Made by a program: the position numbers and the translations under genes | Notes under the pieces: model-generated | Database searches by the model: none | Told to the model about the DNA's origin: nothing | Seen by the model: only the letters and a program-made list of their open reading frames with translations | In this document: positions 39,665 to 46,159 of the stretch, in pieces | How the letters are laid out: each line of letters begins with the position of its first letter | How positions within the stretch are numbered: the first letter of the stretch is position 1 | Origin: a virus | Length of the DNA: 50,278 nt | Direction: 5' to 3' (one strand) | IMG/VR virus record: IMGVR_UViG_3300007541_000030 | Location: 1-50,278 of that record

Positions 39665-39741
39665 TGGCCTCCTCAGAGAGATTCGAACTCCCGACCTTCT
39701 GGTTCGTAGCCAGATGCTCTATCCAACTGAGCTATGAGGAG
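39665..39741 (-). tRNA. tRNA-Arg, anticodon ACG
   Basis: 77 bases with encoded CCA. Acceptor CTCCTCA/TGAGGAG, D-arm GCTCAGTTGGATAGAGC, anticodon loop CTACGAA, T-loop TTCGAAT. A34 needs deamination to inosine by host TadA to read CGU/CGC/CGA. Unusual among phage tRNAs. Confidence 0.92.
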
Positions 39742-40034
39742 ATAAAACTACTAAATATTCTTGTCCAGAAATCCATCCACCATTGACCGTGTTGTCTCAT
39801 TATACCCATGCTGAGTACAAAGAACGAAACACCGTTCAACAAGATGAGGGCTCGATCTTCCCAAAGAAGTGAGACCCATAACCATAAACCTATTCCAATT
39901 GTTCCTACGTACATGTCGAGTTCTCTAAACTCTGGTCCTGCTGCTCGGGCACAAATTGATATTAGTACTAGTATTGAAGCAATCCACTTAACGTACCAAT
40001 CAAGTTTCTTTTCGCCCTTTTCAGATTTTATCAC
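39732..40034 (-). CDS. small multi-span membrane protein
   Basis: 100 residues with three hydrophobic segments (about 15-32, 40-58, 63-80). A short membrane family common in large phages, function unknown. GTG start in TAGTG overlap with the upstream stop. Its last 10 bases overlap the tRNA-Arg gene. Confidence 0.6.
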   Translation of the reverse strand: MIKSEKGEKKLDWYVKWIASILVLISICARAAGPEFRELDMYVGTIGIGLWLWVSLLWEDRALILLNGVSFFVLSMGIMRQHGQWWMDFWTRIFSSFISS

Positions 40035-40207
40035 TAAAGTAGTACATCCTGACTTAAAATATTTGCTGTAGGAATATCAATCGAATATCCATCAATACGT
40101 TTAACGAAAGTTGTAGTATCATCTACGTCATACACCCAACCTACAACTTCTAATTCAACATCTTCTTTTACTGGGTGTTTGTATTTAATTCTTACCTTAG
40201 CTTCCAT
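40034..40207 (-). CDS. small beta-rich protein
   Basis: 57 residues (MEAKVRIKYKHPVKEDVELE, then GWVYDVDDTTTFVKRIDG). Below common size cut-offs; AGGAG precedes the ATG. Looks like a tiny SH3-like barrel. Coupled to the membrane protein by stop-start overlap. Function unknown. Confidence 0.6.
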   Translation of the reverse strand: MEAKVRIKYKHPVKEDVELEVVGWVYDVDDTTTFVKRIDGYSIDIPTANILSQDVLL

Positions 40208-40216
40208 AGGATTCTC

Positions 40217-40447
40217 CTAGAATATCGTCGACTCTCCACCATAGAATTTAATAATGAGCTTCAAAGCGTCGATATGTTTTTGAATCTGAACTGCATCTTC
40301 TTCTCGATCATGACTAAACACACCAAGATAATCATCATCGTCGACATCTTGTTTAAGATTGTTTACTAAACTATCTATATTATCATTCAATTCACTAATA
40401 ATAATCTTGTCGACCTGTTCAGGTTCAAGTGTAAATGTCATATGCAT
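40217..40447 (-). CDS. conserved small hypothetical protein
   Basis: 76 residues: acidic helix, DDYLGVFSHDREEDAVQIQKH and IIKFYGG. A recurrent family in large phages, unknown role. Two in-frame ATG codons lie at the start (MHM); the first is kept. Confidence 0.6.
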   Translation of the reverse strand: MHMTFTLEPEQVDKIIISELNDNIDSLVNNLKQDVDDDDYLGVFSHDREEDAVQIQKHIDALKLIIKFYGGESTIF

Positions 40448-40450
40448 AAT

Positions 40451-41161
40451 TTAAAACTCCTTCAAAAGATCCCATGTATGTTGCCAAGATTCTACTTGAT
40501 TCACCTTTCCAAGGTTTCCAAGTTGAATCACTAAGGCTATAGAATAATCATTTCCACCATGTTCTGTTCTGTCACCAAAGAAGTGGATGTAATCGTAAAC
40601 ACCTTCGAAATCTTTAATGATCTGAGATTTGTCTGCACCCTTGGGATAGATGTCAATACTGATGTGGCCACCGATTGAAGCGTACAATTCTTTAAACTTT
40701 CTATTCAACTCGTCAGCGATGTGCTCTCGCTCTTTGTGTTTCTTATCCCACTCGTAATAAGCTTGTCTCTGCTGCTGATTAGCGTCGCGACCTACAGTAC
40801 TGAAGTTAATCATTCCAGTACGCATTTCGATATGATTGTCAGTTTTAAAAGGATACTTACTATGATGAAGCTTATTCTGGAGATAGTGCTTAAGTTCGTA
40901 AGAAGGTTTCCATCCGTTCGTCTTAACGCGACGATTGTGATACCAATGCTCGTTACCATTACACTGATAAACACCTAAGCAAGCATCATATATTCGCTGA
41001 CCCACTTGTTCTAGTGTTTTCGGTCGATCACTACCAGAGACAAGAAATACTGGATTGTTTTGACAAAAATTATAAAACCAAGATTCAAATTCTGGATCGA
41101 TAGTCTGTCTCGCTGGCGTGAGCGTTCCATCTACATCAAAAACAAAAACTGGATTCGTCAT
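40451..41161 (-). CDS. phosphomannomutase-like HAD phosphatase/mutase
   Basis: 236 residues, like eukaryotic-type phosphomannomutase. FDVDGTLTPAR with nucleophile D9 and acid D11, VSGSDRPKT, a cap with MINFSTVGRDAN, then SIDIYPKGADKSQII and FFGDRTEHGGNDY for metal and phosphate binding. Would convert hexose-6-phosphate to hexose-1-phosphate for nucleotide sugars, which fits the glycan operon elsewhere. Simple phosphatase activity is an alternative. Confidence 0.85.
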   Translation of the reverse strand: MTNPVFVFDVDGTLTPARQTIDPEFESWFYNFCQNNPVFLVSGSDRPKTLEQVGQRIYDACLGVYQCNGNEHWYHNRRVKTNGWKPSYELKHYLQNKLHHSKYPFKTDNHIEMRTGMINFSTVGRDANQQQRQAYYEWDKKHKEREHIADELNRKFKELYASIGGHISIDIYPKGADKSQIIKDFEGVYDYIHFFGDRTEHGGNDYSIALVIQLGNLGKVNQVESWQHTWDLLKEF

Positions 41162-41298
41162 AGTAAACTCACAATCACGACAATAAACATAGCCCAGATA
41201 GGTAAAGAAATAGCCAGGCCGACAATGATTCCTTTCCAGAAGTTGTCATCGTCATAATGCTGTAGCGGTTTTCCTTCGTATCTTTCTTCTTTATCCAT
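41158..41298 (-). CDS. small membrane protein
   Basis: 46 residues: charged N-terminus, then one hydrophobic helix (GIIVGLAISLPIWAMFIVV). ATGA overlap with the phosphomannomutase-like gene. A longer frame would run into the tRNA-Ala gene and is rejected. Function unknown. Confidence 0.55.
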   Translation of the reverse strand: MDKEERYEGKPLQHYDDDNFWKGIIVGLAISLPIWAMFIVVIVSLL

Positions 41299-41312
41299 AA
41301 TATAATTCCGAA

Positions 41313-41388
41313 TGGTGGACCTGACAGGGGTCGAACCTGCGACCTCCTGCGTGCAAGGCAGGCGCTCTCCCAACTGAGCTACAGGCCC
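41313..41388 (-). tRNA. tRNA-Ala, anticodon TGC
   Basis: 76 bases with encoded CCA. Acceptor GGGCCTG/CAGGTCC (one G-T pair), D-arm GCTCAGTTGGGAGAGC, anticodon loop CTTGCAC, T-loop TTCGACC. Reads GCA and GCG. Confidence 0.94.
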
Positions 41389-41390
41389 AT

Positions 41391-41498
41391 CTAATCTTTA
41401 TCTTTAAATTCTGTGTTTTCAAGCAAATCCCAAATAAAACATCCTAAAACAACACTTGTAACCACAATAATACTTACTATTATGTATATGCCTTCCAT
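41391..41498 (-). CDS. tiny membrane protein
   Basis: 35 residues, one hydrophobic helix (IIVSIIVVTSVVLGCFI) and a charged tail. It fills the gap between two tRNAs exactly. Only weak evidence beyond the membrane-like composition; the ribosome site is poor. Confidence 0.35.
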   Translation of the reverse strand: MEGIYIIVSIIVVTSVVLGCFIWDLLENTEFKDKD

Positions 41499-41512
41499 AC
41501 TACTTCTTATAT

Positions 41513-41588
41513 TGGTGCCGAATGCAAGAATCGAACTCGCGACCTTTCGCTTACAAGGCGACTGCTCTACCTGCTGAGCTAATCCGGC
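41513..41588 (-). tRNA. tRNA-Thr, anticodon TGT
   Basis: 76 bases with encoded CCA. Acceptor GCCGGAT/ATTCGGC, D-arm GCTCAGCAGGTAGAGC, anticodon loop CTTGTAA, T-loop TTCGATT. One weak pair at the top of the anticodon stem. Reads ACA and ACG. Confidence 0.93.
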
Positions 41589-41599
41589 ATAAAACTTCT

Positions 41600-41779
41600 T
41601 TATTCTCCCTTGGCAAAGTGAAGTCGCTTCTCAACGAATTCTCTTACCTTTTGTTCTGTGTACCAAAGACCACTAAACATTTGTGTACTGTCAGGCCACT
41701 CAACAATATATCTTTTATAGCCAAAAGGACGCTCTACAAAAATTCTAGCGTCTCCATAATTTTCTACTAATAACCTCAA
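41600..41779 (-). CDS. small hypothetical protein with TTG start
   Basis: 59 residues: RLLVENYGDARIFVERPFGY, WPDSTQMFSGLWYTEQKV. The TTG overlaps the upstream TGA stop and is preceded by GAGG, so translational coupling makes the start credible. A T-Q-x-F-S/W-Y domain of this kind looks protein-like rather than random. Function unknown. Confidence 0.5.
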   Translation of the reverse strand: MRLLVENYGDARIFVERPFGYKRYIVEWPDSTQMFSGLWYTEQKVREFVEKRLHFAKGE

Positions 41780-42018
41780 AGGTAATCCTCTAACTTAGGA
41801 AGAGGTACCGTTTCTTGCTTAGGACCTTCTTTAATAACAGCATTAATGTAATTGTTATAATCTGCTAGCATAATCGCAAACTGTTCATTTTCTTTTGCTA
41901 AATTTCTCAACTCAACTTTTCCAGCTTGTCCTCTTTGCCAAGCGCTATGATCGTCACTGTATTCGTAAAACCAATCGTGACGTCTTAGCATGTCGAAGTA
42001 TTCCTCAATAGTGAGCAT
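41776..42018 (-). CDS. conserved small hypothetical protein
   Basis: 80 residues: MLTIEEYFDMLRRHDWFYEYSDDHSAW is a short motif seen in many phages; helical remainder. Function unknown. Overlaps the coiled-coil gene upstream by 14 bp. Confidence 0.65.
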   Translation of the reverse strand: MLTIEEYFDMLRRHDWFYEYSDDHSAWQRGQAGKVELRNLAKENEQFAIMLADYNNYINAVIKEGPKQETVPLPKLEDYL

Positions 42019-42223
42019 TCATAGCCTCCTTGAGTCTCGTAATTTCTTGTTGCAATTCATTGATTCGTTTGTATGCGGCATATTTACCAGCAGTTTCTTC
42101 AGCTATCAACTTATCTTTTAGAGAAAGCTCAGTTTCAAGGCGAACGATGTGTTTCTGCTGATCACAAAGTTCTAGTCTTAGCTTCTCTTCAAGAGTATCA
42201 TTTAAGCTAAAGTTCTGTGGCAT
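42005..42223 (-). CDS. coiled-coil hypothetical protein
   Basis: 72 residues with continuous heptad-like leucine and isoleucine spacing. First gene behind the promoter at 42253-42281, with GAGGT before the ATG. Function unknown. Confidence 0.6.
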   Translation of the reverse strand: MPQNFSLNDTLEEKLRLELCDQQKHIVRLETELSLKDKLIAEETAGKYAAYKRINELQQEITRLKEAMNAHY

Positions 42224-42252
42224 AACAATCTACCTCAACGTTTATGGTACCA

Positions 42253-42281
42253 ATTATATATCATGTATCTCTAAATGTCAA
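42253..42281 (-). promoter_or_regulatory. sigma70-like early promoter
   Basis: Minus strand TTGACA, 17 bp, TATAAT, followed by TGGTACCAT, a palindrome shared with the promoter at 45899-45927. Drives 42223 and the genes and tRNAs downstream to about 39.0 kb. Confidence 0.85.
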
Positions 42282-42284
42282 TAG

Positions 42285-42350
42285 TTTTTTTAAAAAAAGT
42301 GTGGGGCACGACCGAGTAGTCCCAATCCTTATCCACATTATCTGCCCCAC
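42285..42350 (-). terminator. intrinsic terminator
   Basis: Minus strand stem GTGGGGCA/TGCCCCAC with a 34-base loop, followed by ACTTTTTTT. It would end transcripts coming from the tRNA-Pro side just before the promoter at 42253-42281. The loop is longer than usual for an intrinsic terminator. Confidence 0.6.
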
Positions 42351-42505
42351 CCGATCAGGTTGGTAGTGCGCAGTGACTACCTGAGGACTTACAATGCCAG
42401 CTGACTCACCCCGATCGTAGTCCGCCACACTACAACCATTTACCCTACCACCGTAGCGTAGGCGCCGATTTGAGCATCGTTGAGAGGCTTGGCGGGTGCA
42501 TTGTT
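42301..42505 (-). ncRNA. candidate structured non-coding RNA next to tRNA-Pro
   Basis: About 200 bases without a credible CDS, clearly richer in G+C than the flanks. Contains the GTGGGGCA/TGCCCCAC stem, a GGTAGT-N8-ACTACC hairpin (42362-42381), and two related GATCGGG blocks. It runs from the tRNA-Pro 3' end to the T-tract terminator, so it would be transcribed with the tRNAs. Strand inferred from the terminator. Function unknown. Confidence 0.4.
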
Positions 42506-42582
42506 TGGTCTCGGTGGAGAGATTCGAACTCCCGACCCACTGCTCCCAAAGCAGTTGCGCTACCAGGCTGCGCTACACCGAG
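42506..42582 (-). tRNA. tRNA-Pro, anticodon TGG
   Basis: 77 bases with encoded CCA. Acceptor CTCGGTG/CACCGAG, D-arm GCGCAGCCTGGTAGCGC, anticodon loop TTTGGGA, T-loop TTCGAAT. Reads CCA and CCG. Confidence 0.94.
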
Positions 42583-42591
42583 TTTAAAACT

Positions 42592-42954
42592 TTATCCGGC
42601 TGAACGAGTAATAAAGTTCAGACGAATTTTTTGAGGTTCGAAGTACTTAACAATAAGTTCTTCAGCAACTTTTACGTCGACAGTCTTACAACTAAAGATG
42701 TCGATATAGGCATCACCGTTGTGATCAACTAAGTGACCAGTGATGCTAGAAGTCTCAATCATTTGAACAAAACTAAACCCAGCTTTATCTTCAGCATGAG
42801 TAGCGAAGTGTTCAATCATAGGTTCTCCGAAACCGACCATGTCGATAGCGGGAACAAGTTCTTTGATAAAGTTATATATGTTCTCACGGCTAGTAACTTT
42901 ATCTTTACTACAGGCTGCACAATCAAACATAGCGTGATAGCCCCAGTATGACAT
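42592..42954 (-). CDS. speD: S-adenosylmethionine decarboxylase proenzyme
   Basis: 120 residues. Decarboxylates SAM for spermidine synthesis after self-cleavage to a pyruvoyl enzyme. IETSSITGHLVDHNGDAYIDIFSC holds the processing serine in E-T-S-S and the H and C of the active site; length fits phage SpeD. No other polyamine gene is seen here. Start ATG follows GGAG; the longer frame overlaps a tRNA and is rejected. Confidence 0.85.
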   Translation of the reverse strand: MSYWGYHAMFDCAACSKDKVTSRENIYNFIKELVPAIDMVGFGEPMIEHFATHAEDKAGFSFVQMIETSSITGHLVDHNGDAYIDIFSCKTVDVKVAEELIVKYFEPQKIRLNFITRSAG

Positions 42955-42978
42955 TTTTTCAATCTCCAAAAATAAAAG

Positions 42979-43055
42979 TGGCACGCCCGAGAGGATTCGA
43001 ACCTCTGACCGATGGCTTAGAAGGCCATTGCTCTATCCAACTGAGCTACGGGCGC
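42979..43055 (-). tRNA. tRNA-Arg, anticodon TCT
   Basis: 77 bases with encoded CCA. Acceptor GCGCCCG/CGGGCGT, D-arm GCTCAGTTGGATAGAGC, anticodon loop CTTCTAA, T-loop TTCGAAT. Reads AGA and AGG, codons common in AT-rich phage genes. Confidence 0.94.
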
Positions 43056-43067
43056 ATTAAAAGTTTA

Positions 43068-43343
43068 TTAGCCTTTCTTTCGAGAGGCTTTACCGCGACC
43101 TTGCTTTGCGTATAGTTCATTTTCGTGTTCTAAGATCTCAACTACCGCTTCAGTTAGCTCTTTAGCTCGACGAGCATCGACTACATCGCCATGCTCGTAA
43201 ATGATTACCTTATTACCCTGTTTCTGGATAGAACACATAGCTCGCAATGAGCTTTGCTTTGCGTAATTAGTTGCTTCCTGAGTACTAGGAAATTCTTCTT
43301 CGTACTGCGATCCGTTGACCTTTACTACCCACACCTTATTCAT
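43068..43343 (-). CDS. hypothetical protein
   Basis: 91 residues: MNKVWVVKVNGSQYEEEFPST, an alpha-beta domain, then a lysine- and arginine-rich tail (GRGKASRKKG). Unrecognised. Just upstream of tRNA-Arg(TCT). Confidence 0.55.
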   Translation of the reverse strand: MNKVWVVKVNGSQYEEEFPSTQEATNYAKQSSLRAMCSIQKQGNKVIIYEHGDVVDARRAKELTEAVVEILEHENELYAKQGRGKASRKKG

Positions 43344-43358
43344 AATATAGTCCTTCGT

Positions 43359-43787
43359 TTACTCTTCCATGAAAACTTCAACAAGTTTAGTTTGAAGTCT
43401 TCGAGCTTCCTTTTCCCAAGGTTGATCCCAATACTCAGCTTTCGAGTAGTTCTTGTTCTTCCAATGAGTCAGGCTTTCATTCAACTCGCCGCGAACAAAC
43501 TGTTTGACGTGAACGAGTTCATGCGCCAGTGTGCCCAGCCAGTTACCGTATAAAGCGACATCAATAACAAAAGAGCGCTTATCTAAAGATTCACATAGAC
43601 CTTCACATGTTTTCTTGCTGTCTACAAAAACGCTATGATGAAAGTTTACTTGAACCGCAGTTTTCAACCGATCAATCTTTAGTTGTTTCGTAAAACTGTT
43701 AATTGCCTGCAATGCATAAGCTTGCAACCCGTAATCAAGTTTCCCGCCACGTGGCCCAGAAAACGAAACCGTCATATGATTCGACAT
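43359..43787 (-). CDS. HELVH zinc metallopeptidase-like protein
   Basis: 142 residues with LAHELVHVKQFVRGEL (HExxH form) and a following WDQPWEKEARR glutamate that could be the third ligand, as in SprT-like and related small phage metallopeptidases. Substrate unknown. A GATAAATAAC box directly before the ATG might be a late promoter variant but is too close. Confidence 0.7.
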   Translation of the reverse strand: MSNHMTVSFSGPRGGKLDYGLQAYALQAINSFTKQLKIDRLKTAVQVNFHHSVFVDSKKTCEGLCESLDKRSFVIDVALYGNWLGTLAHELVHVKQFVRGELNESLTHWKNKNYSKAEYWDQPWEKEARRLQTKLVEVFMEE

Positions 43788-43797
43788 GTTATTTATC

Positions 43798-43944
43798 CTA
43801 TAGTGATAGTACTAGTAATAAAATAACAAAGATCAAGAAAGCGTATTCCCAAGTAATAGAAATCACTTTGAATGTGAATTTAACTATTACCATTAGGACT
43901 ACGAGTATTAGCCACAGTCCTAATAGTATTGAGAGCGCTTCCAT
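43798..43944 (-). CDS. small two-span membrane protein
   Basis: 48 residues, almost wholly hydrophobic (LLGLWLILVVLMVIV and AFLIFVILLLVLSL) with a short polar turn. ATG in TAATG overlap with the upstream stop. Could be holin-like in size and topology, but there is no positive evidence. Confidence 0.5.
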   Translation of the reverse strand: MEALSILLGLWLILVVLMVIVKFTFKVISITWEYAFLIFVILLLVLSL

Positions 43945-44132
43945 TAATAATCGTCACTGAATCCTATATTATAATTATAATTACCAGTAACTTCACTGAG
44001 ATCAAAATCGTTCACAGTCGAAGTATACAGCACGAAATCTGATTCTTTAGTCAGCTTACGTAGTGAACGCTTATTGCGCTTAAGCTCTTGCTCAGCGATC
44101 TCTACGTCATCATCAAAATAATCAATTGCCAT
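43944..44132 (-). CDS. hypothetical acidic protein
   Basis: 62 residues: AIDYFDDDVEIAEQELKRNKRSLRKLTKES. Unrecognised. One-base overlap (TAATG) with the 111-residue gene upstream. Confidence 0.55.
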   Translation of the reverse strand: MAIDYFDDDVEIAEQELKRNKRSLRKLTKESDFVLYTSTVNDFDLSEVTGNYNYNIGFSDDY

Positions 44133-44467
44133 TAGGCTACCTCCTTCATTTTTTCTTCGAAAATCTCTTTGAGTGTCATCGCTTGCAATTTAGACTTAGC
44201 ACCGATGTGCCACTCGTATTGAGGATTCGAAGTTGCTTCAATTCCACCGTCGTAATCTTTCCAATTGTAGATAGTAACGATGAAAGTTTCATCTTCATAA
44301 GTTGCATCTTGAACGGTGAGAACCCATTCAATATCGACCTTGTTGTCGCCAGACGTGTCGTCATAAGTCGGAGGACCGAATGCGTGAACAAGATCGTCAT
44401 AAGACGCTACTAGGTATCCCTGTAAGGATGTACCACTACCGTCTCCTGATTGATATACTTTATACAT
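44132..44467 (-). CDS. conserved small hypothetical protein
   Basis: 111 residues: YLVASYDDLVHAFGPPTYDD, VDIEWVLTVQD, FIVTIYNWKDYDGG. A recurring family in large phages, function unknown. First gene after the promoter at 44498-44526; the longer frame runs into the leader. Confidence 0.65.
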   Translation of the reverse strand: MYKVYQSGDGSGTSLQGYLVASYDDLVHAFGPPTYDDTSGDNKVDIEWVLTVQDATYEDETFIVTIYNWKDYDGGIEATSNPQYEWHIGAKSKLQAMTLKEIFEEKMKEVA

Positions 44468-44497
44468 AACTAAAACCTTTTCCAACCTTATGATGCC

Positions 44498-44526
44498 ATT
44501 CTACCACGCTCAACTGAAATTGTCAA
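44498..44526 (-). promoter_or_regulatory. sigma70-like early promoter
   Basis: Minus strand AACAGTTGACA, 17 bp, TAGAAT with TGG before the -10. Drives the 44467 gene and those downstream. Confidence 0.85.
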
Positions 44527-44564
44527 CTGTTTTTTTAGATCATTTGGTTATAACTTTATAACCT

Positions 44565-44753
44565 TTAATAACCTTTCGACATGTGAGTGTAGCAGTCAGG
44601 ATCGAACTCGTCTAGACTCTTGCCACAAATGCAAGTGTCAGATTCTTCGAACGAGGGCGCGCCCACCAAGGCGCGAATCTGGTCCTCTGTGTACCTTTGT
44701 TCTCCGCCGCGGATACTCTGTTCCGCTAGAAGACGAATCATCTCATCATTCAT
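44565..44753 (-). CDS. small hypothetical protein with CxC motif
   Basis: 62 residues: YTEDQIRALVGAPSF, then DTCICGKSLDEFDPDCYTH, three cysteines possibly holding a metal. Overlaps the gene upstream by eight bases. Function unknown. Confidence 0.55.
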   Translation of the reverse strand: MNDEMIRLLAEQSIRGGEQRYTEDQIRALVGAPSFEESDTCICGKSLDEFDPDCYTHMSKGY

Positions 44754-44943
44754 TCATATAGTCCTCGTAAATCATGTGCATCAGCGTATCGCGATACTCG
44801 TCCATTTGTTCATTAATATCGCAGCTCGCGTCGATCGGACATGCGTGCTTGCGACCGATCCGCTCGAGCACTTCAAGATCTGACATAGCCGTTACTTCCA
44901 TGATGACTTGGTCTACAATCTGATCGTTAACTAAATTACTCAT
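44746..44943 (-). CDS. small hypothetical protein
   Basis: 65 residues, acidic and helical with two cysteines (HACPIDASCD). Start ATG overlaps the upstream TGA (TGATG). Part of a string of overlapping small GC-richer genes. Confidence 0.5.
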   Translation of the reverse strand: MSNLVNDQIVDQVIMEVTAMSDLEVLERIGRKHACPIDASCDINEQMDEYRDTLMHMIYEDYMNE

Positions 44944-45119
44944 CACTCTTCTCCTTCTGTGAGAGACAGGTACAATTGTTCAACCGTGTCAAGTGCATTC
45001 AGCAACTGAGCACCGGCTACCACATCAATCTCTCCGTGCTCCCGTGCACACAAAACGCAGTTGCGTAAGGCGTCGATGGTGCTGACGCCTTGGATCGGGA
45101 ATTGAACCACATTACTCAT
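44943..45119 (-). CDS. small hypothetical protein
   Basis: 58 residues (MSNVVQFPIQGVSTIDALRN, then CVLCAREHGEIDVVAG). Below common size cut-offs but starts where the upstream gene stops and ends in overlap with the next. Function unknown. Confidence 0.5.
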   Translation of the reverse strand: MSNVVQFPIQGVSTIDALRNCVLCAREHGEIDVVAGAQLLNALDTVEQLYLSLTEGEE

Positions 45120-45319
45120 TAGTAACGCTCCTCCCAGTCGTAATAGAACTTATTGAGCCCAGGAAGTATTTGATCCAGGCCTTCCATGAACGCCTTGTCC
45201 GTCTCATCGACCTTGCCGCGTTTCTCCTGGCGCTCGAGCCTTGCTTCCAAGTCCTCAACGCTATCAAGAAGGCTGCCTATCGATCCCATAATACGATCAC
45301 GAGGTTTGAGGGTCATCAT
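45119..45319 (-). CDS. small hypothetical protein
   Basis: 66 residues, helical (IGSLLDSVEDLEARLERQEKR) with an aromatic tail. Unrecognised. Overlaps its upstream neighbour by four bases. Confidence 0.5.
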   Translation of the reverse strand: MMTLKPRDRIMGSIGSLLDSVEDLEARLERQEKRGKVDETDKAFMEGLDQILPGLNKFYYDWEERY

Positions 45320-45519
45320 CGGTTTATCTCCACATTCACAGAAAAGTTAACGGTTCGAAATTCAGTCTTAAACCGCTCTTCGTAAGCTTCACGTCCGCGG
45401 TCTTTGATGTAATCTCTGTACCATTTTATATAGTCGGACTCACGCCCGAATACTTCGTACACGGGATCATCGGGGTAGTCTTTTTCGAGAACGATATAGA
45501 CTTTACCTTCAACGATCAT
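45316..45519 (-). CDS. small hypothetical protein
   Basis: 67 residues: MIVEGKVYIVLEKDYPDDP and many aromatic and charged residues. Unrecognised. One-base overlap with the gene upstream. Confidence 0.5.
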   Translation of the reverse strand: MIVEGKVYIVLEKDYPDDPVYEVFGRESDYIKWYRDYIKDRGREAYEERFKTEFRTVNFSVNVEINR

Positions 45520-45764
45520 TAGAGAGCCTCCATGGCCGCGTTATATATAGTCATGTTGGTAACAGCTAGTGATTTCATCATGTTGCTGTTGAGACGAACG
45601 CCAGCGTTACCGTGACGATGAAGGCGGATCATGTAGTAGTCCGCCTTGACCACGGGATCCGCAGTAGGCTCGTCCCGATCGATACGCTCGATGATGCCGG
45701 TACAGATACCTGCGGCGGACACCCACCGTATCTCGTCTCCGACTTTACCATAATTACTTAACAT
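45519..45764 (-). CDS. small SH3-like (DUF2945-type) hypothetical protein
   Basis: 81 residues: VGDEIRWVSAAGICTGIIERI looks like the first strands of a small SH3/Tudor barrel of DUF2945 type. Start ATG chosen because the longer frame covers the promoter. First gene of the overlapping string. Confidence 0.55.
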   Translation of the reverse strand: MLSNYGKVGDEIRWVSAAGICTGIIERIDRDEPTADPVVKADYYMIRLHRHGNAGVRLNSNMMKSLAVTNMTIYNAAMEAL

Positions 45765-45795
45765 ATTCAATACTACCTTTGTATGTGATAGACTA

Positions 45796-45824
45796 ATTCT
45801 AACCGGTGTTTCAGCAATTGTCAA
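45796..45824 (-). promoter_or_regulatory. sigma70-like early promoter
   Basis: Minus strand AACAGTTGACA, 17 bp, TAGAAT. Proximal promoter of the small-gene string starting at 45764. Confidence 0.85.
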
Positions 45825-45898
45825 CTGTTTTTTTGAACTTTTTTGCTGTCCCTTTAGAATCAACCACTTAGTCTATTTTTTTTCATCATTATGGTACC

Positions 45899-45927
45899 AT
45901 TCTAAACCATTTCAAAGAGAATGTCAA
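45899..45927 (-). promoter_or_regulatory. sigma70-like early promoter
   Basis: Minus strand AACAGTTGACA, 17 bp, TAGAAT followed by GGTACCAT. Distal tandem promoter for the same gene string. Confidence 0.85.
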
Positions 45928-46027
45928 CTGTTTTGTGAAAAAAAGATTTCCTTAGAAATCAACTACTTATGATACTGTACACATAAGTTATTGATTTTTA
46001 TGGCAAAAAAATATTTTTAAAAAATGG

Positions 46028-46056
46028 TTGACATTTTCAGCTGGCTGTGGTAGAAT
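46028..46056 (+). promoter_or_regulatory. sigma70-like early promoter for topoisomerase operon
   Basis: GGTTGACA, 17 bp, TAGAAT with TGG before the -10 and GGTATC after. Distal of two plus-strand promoters. Confidence 0.85.
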
Positions 46057-46104
46057 GGTATCTCAAATGGAAAACTACGGTTCGAAAAAATTTGAAAAAA
46101 ACAG

Positions 46105-46133
46105 TTGACAATGAGATTCGACTATGGTAAGAT
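46105..46133 (+). promoter_or_regulatory. sigma70-like early promoter for topoisomerase operon
   Basis: AACAGTTGACA, 17 bp, TAAGAT with TGG before it. The predicted start is about 20 bp before the GTG of the topoisomerase gene. Confidence 0.8.
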
Positions 46134-46159
46134 ACACAAGTATTTGATGGAGAACTGTA

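Larger units (their letters stand above)
45765..46159. other. divergent control region, no gene
   Basis: About 395 bp, very AT-rich, without a CDS. Holds two tandem minus-strand and two tandem plus-strand TTGACA promoters (listed separately). It also holds a direct repeat TTAGAA(A)TCAAC(C/T)ACTTA at 45854-45870 and 45952-45969. Confidence 0.75.

Noticed and set aside
44580-44640. Stretch AGGATCGAACTC resembling a tRNA T-arm
   Set aside because: No acceptor, D- or anticodon stems can be drawn around it; it encodes part of the small CxC protein.
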